Source: Geosiphon pyriformis
Lineage: Eukaryota > Glomeromycota > Glomeromycetes > Archaeosporales > Geosiphonaceae
Direction of reading: 5' to 3'
DNA: 64,000 nt
Assembly (NCBI GenBank): GCA_016748015.1
Contig: JAAOMT010000183.1
Location: 284,708-348,707 of the forward strand
The notes beneath the pieces were generated by a model. That model saw nothing but the letters and a program-made list of their open reading frames with translations, did no database searches and was not told the origin of the DNA. This document shows positions 12,297 through 23,888 of the stretch, in pieces. A program made the translations under genes and the position numbers. The first letter of the stretch is position 1. Each line of letters begins with the position of its first letter.

Positions 12297-14286
12297 ATGA
12301 ACACCAATGAAAAAAACACGCTAGCTAAAAACCAATTTGAAGAGGAAAATACTCGCCAAGAAAAAATTTCAGTTATCGTATCGGATGGCGTGTCTAGCAT
12401 TGGTGATGGATCAAGAAGCTCGCAAGCTTCCTCCACAAGGAGATTGATTCGAGATATTAAAGTCAAGAAACGAATTTACGGTATTAATAAAGTTAAAGTG
12501 CAATCTATTTTCGCAAAAATAAAACTTTTGAGATAATCTCTATCTTTATACCTTCATAGAAACATTTATACAAACCAATAGCGTAATCAATCTCTTTTTA
12601 ACCTTCTCCTCTGTACTTTTATCCTTCTTCACCCGCATACACAAAAACTACTTAACGGTGCTCAGAAAAAATATCTCCTTATTGTGGAAGACTACCCTCG
12701 CCTTCATTTTGTTAAAATGCAAGAAATTCTCCTCTGTACTTTTATCCTTCTTCACCCACATACACAAAAACTACTTAACAGTGCTCGGAAAAAATATCTC
12801 CTTATTGTGGAAGATTACCCTCGCCTCCATTTGGTTAAAATGCAAGAAATTCAAGGCCTACATATTAAACAATTTTTTGAAAGATCTTGGCAAATTCCTT
12901 AAAATGATGGGCAAAGGCCTCTATTTATTAGCTAAGGCCGCCTTATTATTTGTCAAAGGAATCCTCATGTTATTATTTGGGACCATCGAGTTAGTTGCCG
13001 GTATTTTTTCGGTTCTATTGATTTTATTGATATTATATTACATAATTATTGCGGTATGTGAAATTGTTAACGCTTAAATTAAAAAAGTATAATCAGTTTT
13101 TAACAGTCTTTTTATACAGATTCCGCTTTTGATTCATGACCACCAATGCAATATTTTGAAGGCTTCTAACGGCCCTGTAACTCGTTTAATTTACGATCCA
13201 TTAATATTTGAGGACTTGGATATTAGTGCATTTGGTAGTAATTATATCGTGAGTCTTAATAAGCTCGTCTCTTTCAGTATGAAAAAAATTAATATTTTAA
13301 AGTAAATTCTATGCTTTTCTTGATTAGAACCGAAATGTTTTTATTTATCAAAATAGCGCAACTACACCAAATATCAAAGTTGATTTTCAATCGATTACAC
13401 TTCAAAAAAAGGCCATCGAACATACACTTTCTCAAGGTAGAGATGCACAGAGATTAAATTTTGTAAGTAAATTTTATCAAACGCATTTAAATATTAACTA
13501 AATATCTAATAAGACTTTTAAATAACGCTTACACAAGTATTATCCAAGCAGTTCGGGCTTTTGGAAGTTTCTAAGTGTAGATAGATTAATAGGTAGATGT
13601 GCAAGCATTAACATAGATATTCACCTTCCAAATAAGCTAAAAGACCCTCAAAAAACGATAACAAATTTGAACATCAAAAATTTCAATGTAAATATAATGG
13701 AAAACTTTGCAATCTATAATCATTCGGGACTAAATATTAAGGCAATTAATGGAAATATCAAGGTTTATGTAAATATTAAAAATTTTATAGTAAATTATTA
13801 GAATTCACTTTCTAACGAATGACTTAATTAAATTAGGACTTATCAGCTAGTTCGGTCTCTTTATCCACAGAGCAAGGTGGAAATATAACTGGAAGCATCG
13901 CTGAAATCCAAGATAAATTATACGCAAGCACTAGCAAAGAAAATTCTATTAGCCTTATTATTAAATCCATTACTGGTAAAGAATCCCCTAGAATAACAGC
14001 TAAAACAGAGAGAGGAGGTATATCGTTGATTTTTGTAGGTGATATTCCATTTTTATAAAATTATTTTACATGTTCCTCATAATTAAAATTTAAAAATCCT
14101 TCGTAGGATAACCATACTTTTTCGGGTATTTATAATCTAACCACAAACAAGGGTAATATTACTATAAATTCTCAAAAGCAAGATACCAAAAGAACATCTG
14201 GAACTGTTTATGGAGTAGGAATTAAAAATCTTAATGCAAGCTTAATAGCAAATTCGGTTAGCGGTAATATAAAAATTAAATTATAA
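12297..14286 (+). CDS. Seven-exon membrane protein with strand-rich C-terminal ectodomain
   Basis: Joined exons 12297-12480, 12560-13053, 13120-13248, 13328-13462, 13553-13762, 13837-14034 and 14107-14286 give 510 codons in one frame; every junction is GT-AG. The N-terminus is polar and charged (about residues 1-62). Several hydrophobic segments follow, the strongest around residues 180-228 (GLYLLAKAALLF... to ILYYIIIA). After the membrane segment come about 280 residues with alternating hydrophobic positions and recurrent G-N-I or G-x-I turns (NGNIK, GGNITGS, GGISLIF, KGNITIN, SGNIKIKL). This pattern resembles DUF4097-type putative adhesin strand repeats; that assignment is by pattern only. 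A type II-like membrane protein with a beta-helical outer domain is the best inference. Exon 2 carries a 41-codon tandem duplication. If the intron at 13054 is retained, the protein stops at 13077. A dead paralogue lies at 45113. Confidence 0.7.
12604..12849 (+). repeat. 123-bp in-frame tandem duplication in exon 2
   Basis: Two near-identical units of 123 bp (41 codons), about 12604-12726 and 12727-12849, both encode a block running from SSVLLSFFT through NISLLWK to KCKKF. They differ at only a few bases. The paralogue at 45.1 kb has a single copy of the block, so the duplication probably arose after the two genes separated. Confidence 0.85.
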
Positions 14287-17200
14287 TCTCCTTATTTCTT
14301 AACTTTTGTATTGAGTTTTCCTTTGTAATTTTTTTTTAAATATTTTGTTGTATTTATTCATATGGTTATTATTATAAATTTTTTCGTTTTCAAATGCTTT
14401 ATGGGTTTGCTTAACTTTTTCAATATTTGAAAATTAGAAAAATATATCAGACTTCGTTCGAATTTCAATGAAATATTCATTTGTCCACTATAAAAATATA
14501 TAACTAAATTTTTACTTTGAAATAGGTTTGCAAAAGATATTTAATCTATTTACGTTTGTTTTCAAACCTGTCTGCAAGAAAGCAAAAAATTGAATGGTTT
14601 ATTTTTTTATGAAAAGTTTTATAAGGAATTTTCAAGGGGAAATCAATAATTAAAATCTTAGTCCATAATTATGAATATATCTTAAAAAGAATTACTTAAT
14701 CTTTATTTAATGAAACAATTAATTTCACCACTATGCGAAATTATGTTGCAAATGTTACATGTATTTAAAAAAAATAAAGCATAAACTTTATTAATGGAAA
14801 ACAAATGTTTAGCTATAGGTTGGATAAAAATTTCTTTTTAAAACTTATTTTAGCATCGAGTCAATAAATTGAAGAATTATTTCTAATGGAATAACATTTC
14901 ATTCAATAAAGACTGCCTCTTCCAAGTCAGCTCTGTTTGTGGCTTTGGGTTTTCGTGAATCCAATTTTTAAATTTCCCCCAAATATTTCGATTAGACCAA
15001 AGGTCTAGCGATTTTGGGAGCCATTTTGAAGTCATAATTTCAAGATTATCTTGGAGTTCTTTCACAAGCTTGCACTTGTGAATTGGATCTATATGCTTCA
15101 CCAGATATACGTGAGAGGGTACATCTCCATACCATGATAGATTTTACGTTCCCTTTTGACGGTTTTTCGTGTATGATCAGGGTTATGAAGTTCACTTTTT
15201 ATAACAGCATGCACGAAATTTTCCCTAAGAATTGATGCAATCTCTAAAAATCTTAATCGTCTTTAGAAAATCATCCTAATTTTGTGTCACCCGTCTGTAC
15301 TTAAAAGTATAAGAAGCATTGAGTGTTCCTGATAATCAATTTGAAATTGAAATCAACTAAGAAAATCCCACAAAAATTTGCCGACGTTATTTCCGAAAAC
15401 CTTAAACTTTTGAAGTTGATCATTTTTTACCAACAGCGAAAGCCCCACTGCTGAAAATCCTTAAAAAAAACCTGAACCTGACATCATTAAATATTTTCCT
15501 GATGATCTCGAAGACGAGTGCATCCATGTCACTATAGAGCCATCTGCTTCCACTGATAGATAATCTCTTTACCTCTGGCTTAGCTTTTTAGTGTTTATTG
15601 AGAAAAGGCTTCATAATTCGCTTTTTAACTTTGTTAACGTCAGTTTATAGTGGACAGAAAAGTTCCCGCTTCTACGTGAGAGTGGCGCAAACAGATTATT
15701 CAGTGACAAAGCATTCGCAATCCCAGACTTCCAAAGTCTCTTTGTAAACATGATTTCTTTAAACATCATAACTGGTGCTGATTAGCTGATGAGCAAATAA
15801 ACTTGGCAGCTTAAGAAATATCAAAATTTAGCTGAAACTAAAAATATATAACATTGCTATACAATTATTTTTATTAGCCTTGCAAAAATATTAAATATAC
15901 CAATTTTAAATAATATGTTTAAATTTTTTGTTTCATCCATAACTTTGGTAACTTTCTATTCATAGAATATGACAATAATTTTTATATGAGTCATAAATAT
16001 TAATTCTTAAGTGTTTGTAATAAAAATGATTACTTAAAGTTATTTTCGGCAATAAATATGGTCAAAGATTAAATCTAAACAGAAAATGTGATATTGTAGA
16101 GTCATATTCCTCCCATACGGATTCTTCCAAATTTCCGTGAGAGGCCTTTTTGCTATTAAAAACAAATTAGGCTGGTAATTCTGACGCTTACTCGAAAATT
16201 TGTTCACATTAAATGTATACTTTAAAGAAAATCTTTTAATGCATTATCCAATTTGCTAGTAATCCCAGTTAAAATTTTATCATTGAGCAGAAACTGGTTT
16301 ATCAAAATTTTAATTTCAATTTGATTTCGCATACCCAATTCATGTGCTTCAAATTTCTCATATCACAATCTTCTTTACAAAAGAGGGACTCGTTAGTAAG
16401 CAATTAACTCTTAAGAAGGGTTGATTTTAAAATTCCTTAACTATATCTGCAATTGAATCGATATATATCTGTGTAGGGCAACTGAAAAGTTCAATAAGAT
16501 GGCATGTATAGAAAAAATTCCAGATTATTAGCAATCTGTTTTAGGGGAAGATTTTCGTGTAAAATGCCTAATATACTAAAGACAGGCTGACCGCTGACCA
16601 AAGGCATTTCCAAAAAAGATTGTGGCAGATAAAAATTATTATGATCCATATCTTTTCTAACTGGAAAAATTTATATACGGGAATCCAATAATACAGTGAG
16701 AAAATAACTATTGCTGGCAGGTTAATATCTTTATATCACAATCATAAGCTTGATTTGCATATTTCAGCTTAGACTTTACCTTATCTGGTCATTAAGATGA
16801 ATAAAGTTACAGCCAAAATTTCCTTCTGAAAAACCGGATGAACGTCCCTGGAAAAAAAATTTCACTGGAAGGCTAGCATTGCGGGACTGACACGTTTTGG
16901 GAGCTTTCTAATCAAATTTTATTTCCAAAAATATTAGGTAATCCTTATTTCTCTACGTCACAATGAGGAGATTGACCTCTCCTCGTGATATCACTAAAAA
17001 TCTTTCAATCAGTCGCTGGAAAAAAATCCTTGGTTGATGAATCGTGGCACCCCAGATCTGGAGCTGCGCTAAAAACAAACTTTTACGCCAAACCCGAAAA
17101 AATTTTTGTTGTACTTTGATGCTAATTGTTGATGATACCTCGATGTAAATAGATATTACCACGTTATGTGGTGGCATAGTGCATATTGAATTTGCGAAAA

Positions 17201-17480
17201 TCAATCAAACATGACAATGTGATTCAAATTATCGGATCACTCGTCATCATTTTCTTGGTTATTTATAATTTTTGGCAGAAGCTTACTTGCTTATTGATCG
17301 AACCCCTTCATTAAGATTTCAACAAGATTCCAGGATCACTTAAGACTTTTCAATCCTTCAAGATTTGAAGCTTTACCCTGTGAAAAATCAAGCTTTTATT
17401 GGAAAATACATACTCTTTCGGAATTCATTATAGCTGAAAAAAAAACTACACAGAAGATTTACGTTCAACTCAATAACCCG
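14287..17480. other. Unresolved decayed sequence
   Basis: No intact gene. Scattered short open frames with protein-like composition occur on both strands, for example 14883-15101 minus (Trp-rich: DLWSNRNIWGKFKNWI) and 16953-17204 minus. Together with 17481-18185 they may be pieces of one old repeat or retroelement, but no catalytic motif could be identified. Confidence 0.35.
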
Positions 17481-18185
17481 ATGTTTAATACTGGTGAAAA
17501 TTGGCGAGCAGAAATTTGTAGCATATTAGTAAGAAGGACCCATTATTTAAAACAAATGATCAAAAACTATGGGTCTCAAATTTACAAAGGTGTCACCCAG
17601 GTACAAAATCCAAGTTCATTACAAATTCGATGGCACTGTAAATATCTATACGAAGGTTGGGTTACTACCATGAAGTCAATGAACATCAATTTATGTCGAC
17701 AACCAAATTCGTGGACAACTGAAGAGATCAATATCTGGATCTGGCTCACGAAATATATTCGGGCTCTGCTAGGCACGGCAATGAACGTCTTTTCATGGAC
17801 TGCTCAAACAGCAGACCCGACTTTCCTGACTGATCTTGATGAATGGGAATCAGAGCTCATCCGACTCACTCTAATCCCTAATAAAATCGCGTTTTCTTCG
17901 ATATTTCCACCTGATATGCAGCAACAATATAACAACATATCGAGTAATCCTTATACTGAAGTTCATGATTGTATACCTTCAGAATTTTACAATCATTGGG
18001 GAGTATGGATATATAATGAAGGGAGGTCTTCTTTATCATCCTTCCGAAATCGACCCTTAAATCCGGTTGAATTCTTGGATCGGCAAGAATTTGGAAGAAT
18101 AATTGAACAGGAAAACGAAACAACAAGGAACACCCTGAATATAATTGAGCTTGGTATGATTTCAAACCCAAATGCTTCTCTCTGA
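17481..18185 (+). CDS. Unrecognised 234-residue open frame
   Basis: An uninterrupted frame from ATG to TGA encoding a Trp-rich soluble protein (many W residues in the first 120, for example NSWTTEEINIWIWL). No signal peptide, membrane span or known catalytic motif was seen. It sits in a stretch of decayed frames (14.9-18.9 kb), has no introns and has no recognisable partner genes, so it may be a surviving piece of a mobile element rather than a host gene. The composition is higher in GC than the flanks, which argues that it was coding in the recent past. Confidence 0.35.
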   Translation: MFNTGENWRAEICSILVRRTHYLKQMIKNYGSQIYKGVTQVQNPSSLQIRWHCKYLYEGWVTTMKSMNINLCRQPNSWTTEEINIWIWLTKYIRALLGTAMNVFSWTAQTADPTFLTDLDEWESELIRLTLIPNKIAFSSIFPPDMQQQYNNISSNPYTEVHDCIPSEFYNHWGVWIYNEGRSSLSSFRNRPLNPVEFLDRQEFGRIIEQENETTRNTLNIIELGMISNPNASL

Positions 18186-20269
18186 ATTCTGGAGAGTCAA
18201 AGAAGGATCATTGATTCCGTCAAATTTAAGGGAGGAACTATTATGAAGTTTGATCGGCAGCTCTTTGATATACGTGGGAGAAGCTTGCAAGTATTTTTAA
18301 CTTTAAAGATTCTTGAAATACTCCTTAAGGTGTGAATAAAAGTATAGCATGTATTATCAGTTAGCATTTATTAGTGCAACAAAGGTCTTGATAAAATTCC
18401 AAATTTAATCTTGCCTGCATCCTTAATTGGGATGACCAAAATTTCAGCGTGATCAAGAAAGCCTTTTTGATCTTAATAATCTGCTCTAATTAAATTCGAT
18501 AGTTTTAACCGACACCATAATTAATATAAATATTCCAAGGTTTTATTTTTAGCTGTGAAGGGGATTTGACACTGGGCCTATTTTCCATGAAATCTCCATG
18601 TTTCTTGCCTTTAGATTCAGTCATTCTCGGTGATAGTGGACCCTGATTCAATCTGATAAATTTTGCCTCATTTTTCAAAGGTTGATGGTAAATTCAATCC
18701 TAGAGAGGGGCTCCCTAATTGGAATAACAGTCTTTCAATCACGAATTAGATAAAATTTTCAATTTTCTTGGGGATTCAAAGTTTGCCATTTGACATCAAT
18801 TTGGTTTATGGCTTAAGTTTGACCAAATTCTCATGTCTATCAGCTACCAGTTGCACAACAGAGTCAAAAACAAATTTTGGGTTCTTTTGGAAGAGCTTTT
18901 TATTCTAGAATACAATCAAATTATTCATAGATTGATTTTTTCAAAAAATTTTATGCAGAAAAAAATTTTACGTTGTTTTTAATGCTTATACTCTGCTTCT
19001 CATCAAAACCTTGAAAAGATATATCGATTATAATAAAATTTGTGAAAAACCCAAAAGTATTTCTTGAGTTATGAAGAAAAAATGGGATAAAATGGTTGGT
19101 TTAATTTAAAAAGTTATCTAAACACTCGATTTGAATCAAAGCTAAAAGTATATCTTTACATATTTTTAAACACATTTAGCATTTCTTGAAAAGGATGGCA
19201 TACAATAATGAAGTTTTTGAGTTTGAAAAAAAAAGACTGCGATCAACATTTGAAATTCAAAAAAGATAAAATAGGTAATTTATCTCAAAGTAAAGATCTA
19301 TGAATAATTAAAATTACTAATTATTTATTTGTTTATAATTAATTTATGATATGATTGTCTTTACTAGTATTTTACTTGGGATTGGATGCAAGGGGGAACC
19401 CTGAAAAGCAACAAGGTTAGTAGTAATACCTAAACTAGTGGTAAACGCATTTACACCACTTTCTTGATCAAAGAGGTTCTATCACCTTCTACACTATTCT
19501 ATCGTTTTCGCCAGGGGGGGCGGGGGGTTAAAGTATGGAATAAATGTGTAAAGCGACTCGTGACAAAAAAATGCTGATTATTAGTTTGTAAAACAAATTG
19601 GCAATAAAATATACATTAAAAAATCGATATTTTAAAAATATAAAGATTAAAAAAATATTGATAATGCTAAATAATGCTGATTTATTGTTTCATAAAAAAT
19701 TCTAAGATCTAATTTAATCATTGAGTATTAAAAAAATAGTTTAATTAATATTTCAATCGATTAATTAATAGGTAAAATAAATTTAAATTTAAAAGTGCAT
19801 AATACTAATGACTAGCCAATCACTTTTGATATTTATTAATAAACCAATATCTTTTTTCAAATAAAATATCACTAATAGTATATCATTATCATTAAACAAA
19901 ATCAATTCCGGATCAATTTGACTTTTAAAAATGACACTTTTGATAATAAATCTGTTAAATGATAAATTAATATTATAAAAATAAGAAATATATATATATA
20001 TTTAAAATTTGAGTTAGATTAACTTCATAAGATTATAAGATTTAATCTAATTTACTTTAGGAATCGTCGGTTAGAAAATTTTTAATTTGGTTAACAACAA
20101 CCTTCTTGCTTTCCAAATTTCGCTACGTAATAATTTACAATCAATTTAATCTCCAGACTACCAGCACTACGAACGACCATAACGGTATTTGTAACACTAA
20201 AAGTGGAAAATATACCAATGAGAAAAGATCAAAATTATCAAAGTAAAATAATACAATAAAGTTTTCTAG
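18186..20269. other. Intergenic, decayed
   Basis: No gene is supported. At about 19513-19528 there is an isolated run of seven and six guanines separated by a single C, rare in such AT-rich DNA. 19560-20100 is AT desert. Confidence 0.5.
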
Positions 20270-20690
20270 ATTTATTTAAGAGTAATGACAGCTTCAATTC
20301 GGCGAGGCATAGAGCTAATCAATTTTCGATATATTTTTGTGCTTTGGACTGGTTAAAATTTGAGGTTGTCCTAATTGTTTTGGAGAAGTTTTTTTGTGTC
20401 AAAACTCGGTAAATAATTTGTTTAAGACATGGAATAAGATTTTTACACGCAAAAATGCCATGTTATTGATTATAATTAATTTTTTTTATCTATTGCATCC
20501 AACAAGATACGGTAAATACTAATTTTTTTCTCTCTTAAACCCTAGCAAATTAGTCAAAATAAAAGCATTTTTTTATTTAATAATTAGGACGCCTTTATAT
20601 TAACGCCTTTATTTCGCGAATAAATAATAAAAATATTGCCCAAAAACTTGTAAATAATTATTCTTAACTTTTGTCACCCCCCTCTGTACA
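20270..20690 (-). mobile_element. Tc1/mariner remnant
   Basis: On the minus strand, 20283-20320 reads ISSMPRRIEAVI, the signature near the C-terminus of Tc1-type transposases (S-M-P-R-R-I-x-A-V). About 350 bp upstream in that orientation, 20666-20688 reads as a terminal inverted repeat of the TACAGAGGGGGGTGACAAAAG kind. The catalytic DDE part and the second inverted repeat are missing, so this is an internally deleted scrap. Confidence 0.55.
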
Positions 20691-22332
20691 CCAATAACGT
20701 TATCAAATTATTAGTAAATTTGAGGTTTTAAACCAATAAAAAACTGAAGAACAGTTTTTTAAAAGTATTTTTTAATTAATATTAATGCAATATGGTGAAA
20801 TCTATAATGGATAACTTATTCAAATATATAATTAGGAAAAAAGATTTTGATCTAAAAAAGATAAAAATAGAATAAACAATAATCATTAAAAGTAAAATTA
20901 AATATTTATCAAAATTAAAAATATTCTAATGTATAAATTAATTGGATAATATTAGGATTATAATTTAACACATTTAATAATCCATGGATTTCTTTAATCC
21001 ATTCATTTAATCAAATCAAATCAAATCAAAATGAGGCAAAGAAAAATGATTGATATTCTTGGCTTTGTTCTTTTAATATACTGTTGACCTAAACATGTGA
21101 AAAAAAATCCTTTAACATCGACTTTGATCTGGGGATAAATAATTCTTACTAAAACACATTATGCAACAATTTTATTTCTCGGCATGTGAAAATGTGGTCA
21201 CAATATTTATTTTATGTAAGTTATAATGCGAACTCAGCTTGAGATAGCATCATAGATTTGAAAGAATTAAAAAAAATGATAAAGAACCATTCAAAACCCT
21301 TAATTTTTATTATTTAAAATTAAAAACTATTGATTATTACAATTAAAGTATTAGGTTTTTCAAAGATCAGAAACATATTTTGTCACGGCCATAATTGAAC
21401 GTTGTAAATCTAACTGTTTCTTTTTTATTAAGTCAAATTCGGATCATTATAATAAAGAAAAGGATTCCCTGTTATTTCTCTTCAAGATTGATTGTAAAAA
21501 CATTTACCTTTAAGGGGATATTCTCATTTAATACTTTCTATTACATACTCTTAAAAACTCAAAACTTATTTTCACAAGAGAAATCTATTTTTGCATCATT
21601 TTATATCTCTCTTGAGCTTTTTTATCAACGCTTATTTTTAATTTTAAAAAGTAGCAAGAATCAAACTCAAAAAATATCAAAAGTGATCAATCTCATTTAG
21701 GCAAATTACATAAAGCTTTGTATTTTATAGTATAAGACGTTAATGAGACAATAATAATAATAATAATAATTTGGTTCCCAATCTTCTTAATCTTAGCCAA
21801 AGAATTTTTTAAGGTATTTAAATTATTAATATTAAAATATAAAATATATTTATAAAATCAAAAGAAACAAATTTATAATTTGAAAAATTATTTGTCCGGT
21901 ATTTGAAAAAAGATCAGTTTCATGGCAACCTATTCAACTATAAAGTATATCTCTTCGATGTCTTTGATTGCAATCAAAAAACTGTAATTTTCAGCTCATT
22001 AATTAAATGAGGTTAGACTAATTCTCTCCCAATATGTTTTCGACACCCTATTTTTCAAGTTAATTTTTCTTTTAAAAAGCATTCCACCATTAGGCTCAAA
22101 GTTTTTGAAGCGATTAATGCCACAAAAAACTTGCTAATATATTAGCTGAAAGTATTATGGCATTCTAGGTAGGGTTGTTTGAAATATTTAATTTAAAAAT
22201 AAATTTCTACTAGCAATCTATTACTTTATGTCGGGGACTAAAATGTGATGAATGATGATGAAATTATGCAATAAACCTTAAGAGATCTGCGACTAACAAA
22301 TTGTTAGAATCCAAAACCGCAGATTTTCAAGA
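20691..22332. other. AT-rich intergenic region
   Basis: Nothing supported. A short TCAAA-type run lies at about 21006-21030 and an AAT run at about 21752-21770. The 101-codon frame at 21395-21700 shows only low-complexity hydrophobic sequence. Confidence 0.5.
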
Positions 22333-23106
22333 ATGATTTCTTCACTTAAATTTTTTTGCCGTTTAAAGTATACGAAATCTTATCCCTTGCTTTATGACTT
22401 TAAAGAAAATATTAAATTTACCTCCGGTCACCCAAGATACTACACCTTTCAGGTAAATGATAGAATTGAGGCAAAGTGGAAACGACAGAATGGTTCATTT
22501 TTCGAAAATGAATCAGTCGCAAACATAGGTTGTCATTTAAATTCCCATTCCAATGAGATTCATCAAAATGAGCCCCATAGCGGATCACAACAATGGACCA
22601 AAGAGGAAGAAGAAAAATTACAGGAAGCCGTGAAAAAATTTGGTAGACAATGGAAAACTATTTCTGCTGATATTTTCGGCTCTTCGAGAACTAGGGATTC
22701 GTTAAAAAAAAAACATATCAGCCTTTCAAAGAAAGACCGTGAGGAATTCAACCTTAACGAAAGGGAAAACCATACAGAAAATGTGACTTCGCGTCCAAGT
22801 AAATATATATACTCTTTTAGTGATTCTTATCAATTTTCTATCTCACCTAAATCTATTCTTTTAAAAGAGGTCCTACCCAATGAGAGGAATCAAACAGAAT
22901 CAAAATTTCACAAAATCAATCAAGATACTTCCTTTGTCCCTCCAAACCACAGGCCATCCAAATTTTACAAATATATTGCAGCTCGTAAGCAGAAAGAACT
23001 ACCCAACTATGTCAATCTTGAGGCAATAAACCAGAAGAGAAAACTGACACGTTGGCTATTCAAAAAAGGGAAAAAATCAACATCTCGCATAGCCCATGTC
23101 ATTTGA
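22333..23106 (+). CDS. Single-SANT protein with mitochondrial-type leader
   Basis: Intronless 257-residue frame. The first 20 residues (MISSLKFFCRLKYTKSYPLL) lack acidic residues and are rich in Lys, Arg, Ser and aromatics, as in mitochondrial presequences. One SANT/Myb repeat lies at about residues 87-130 (QQWTKEEEEKLQEAV, then KFGRQWKTISADIFG and SRTRDSLKKKH). The rest is polar with a Lys/Arg-rich tail. It resembles the first repeats of the protein encoded at 6915 (shared W-x-x-E-E/D, K-x-G-x-x-W, x-F-x-S-x-R-T spacing). It lies about 0.8 kb upstream of the reductase gene on the same strand. Function is unknown; SANT folds bind DNA or histone tails. Confidence 0.75.
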   Translation: MISSLKFFCRLKYTKSYPLLYDFKENIKFTSGHPRYYTFQVNDRIEAKWKRQNGSFFENESVANIGCHLNSHSNEIHQNEPHSGSQQWTKEEEEKLQEAVKKFGRQWKTISADIFGSSRTRDSLKKKHISLSKKDREEFNLNERENHTENVTSRPSKYIYSFSDSYQFSISPKSILLKEVLPNERNQTESKFHKINQDTSFVPPNHRPSKFYKYIAARKQKELPNYVNLEAINQKRKLTRWLFKKGKKSTSRIAHVI

Positions 23107-23888
23107 CTATGAAATATATAACGACGGAAATCCTTGAAATTCAGTAAAGTAACTATTTAGTAAATTTATTTCAGATTTCTTGAGTATTGAAGAAACTTTT
23201 CAAAATAGCCAATACATAATATGCTCAATTACCGTGATAGGGCTACTCAGAAAACCTCAGTGCCTATGCGAGAGATCTATAATTGATTTTAGGGTTAAGT
23301 CTATTTAATATATGGGTTTAATTTGGAGTGATCTTTAAAAAAAAATCTAGTTTATTTGACAAATAGTCTGTTGATTTATTATTCAGAAGCTTCCCTTGCA
23401 ATAATTGCCAAACTTCTTCACGGGATCTGTCAGTCTTTTATGACCATCTTACTCTTCGAGTTTAAAATTATTTATTGAAAAAAATAATTATTTGGAAACA
23501 ATTTTTTGTGACTACCCTTAACCGAACTCGTTTTGCTAATGGTACTTTTCCTGTTCAATCCGGAATCAGTTATTTGAGTGGAAAGTGACAATATCTTCCT
23601 GAAAACGATCTATCAAAGGGATTTTTAATCAACAAATCAGCATTTTATATCTCTATCTGTTGGGGCATTGAAACAATCAAGGTTTTCATGTTAATTTCCT
23701 ACCAATCGTGCGAATCACATCACTCACGATCTTAATTGAATAACATTTCCCACGATCTTATTGAATAACATTTCCCACGAAAATGTGAAATAAAAAAATC
23801 GATTTTCAATCTTTTTAATTTACACAATTTCTTGTCTTTGTCGATACCAAACTCGCTTTATCGATATCAAAATCGAGTTGCTATTATC
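23107..23888. other. Upstream region of the reductase gene
   Basis: No gene seen. It contains the tandem duplication at 23725-23775, about 115 bp before the start codon of the reductase, and presumably its promoter. Confidence 0.5.
23725..23775. repeat. 26-bp direct repeat in a promoter region
   Basis: Two adjacent units beginning CACGATCTTA and ending AACATTTCC (23725-23750 and 23751-23775; the second lacks one A), followed by a third start CACGA. Its position just upstream of the reductase makes a regulatory role possible but unproven. Confidence 0.7.

Noticed and set aside
21395-21700. 101-codon plus-strand frame
   Set aside because: Hydrophobic low-complexity sequence without any recognisable domain.
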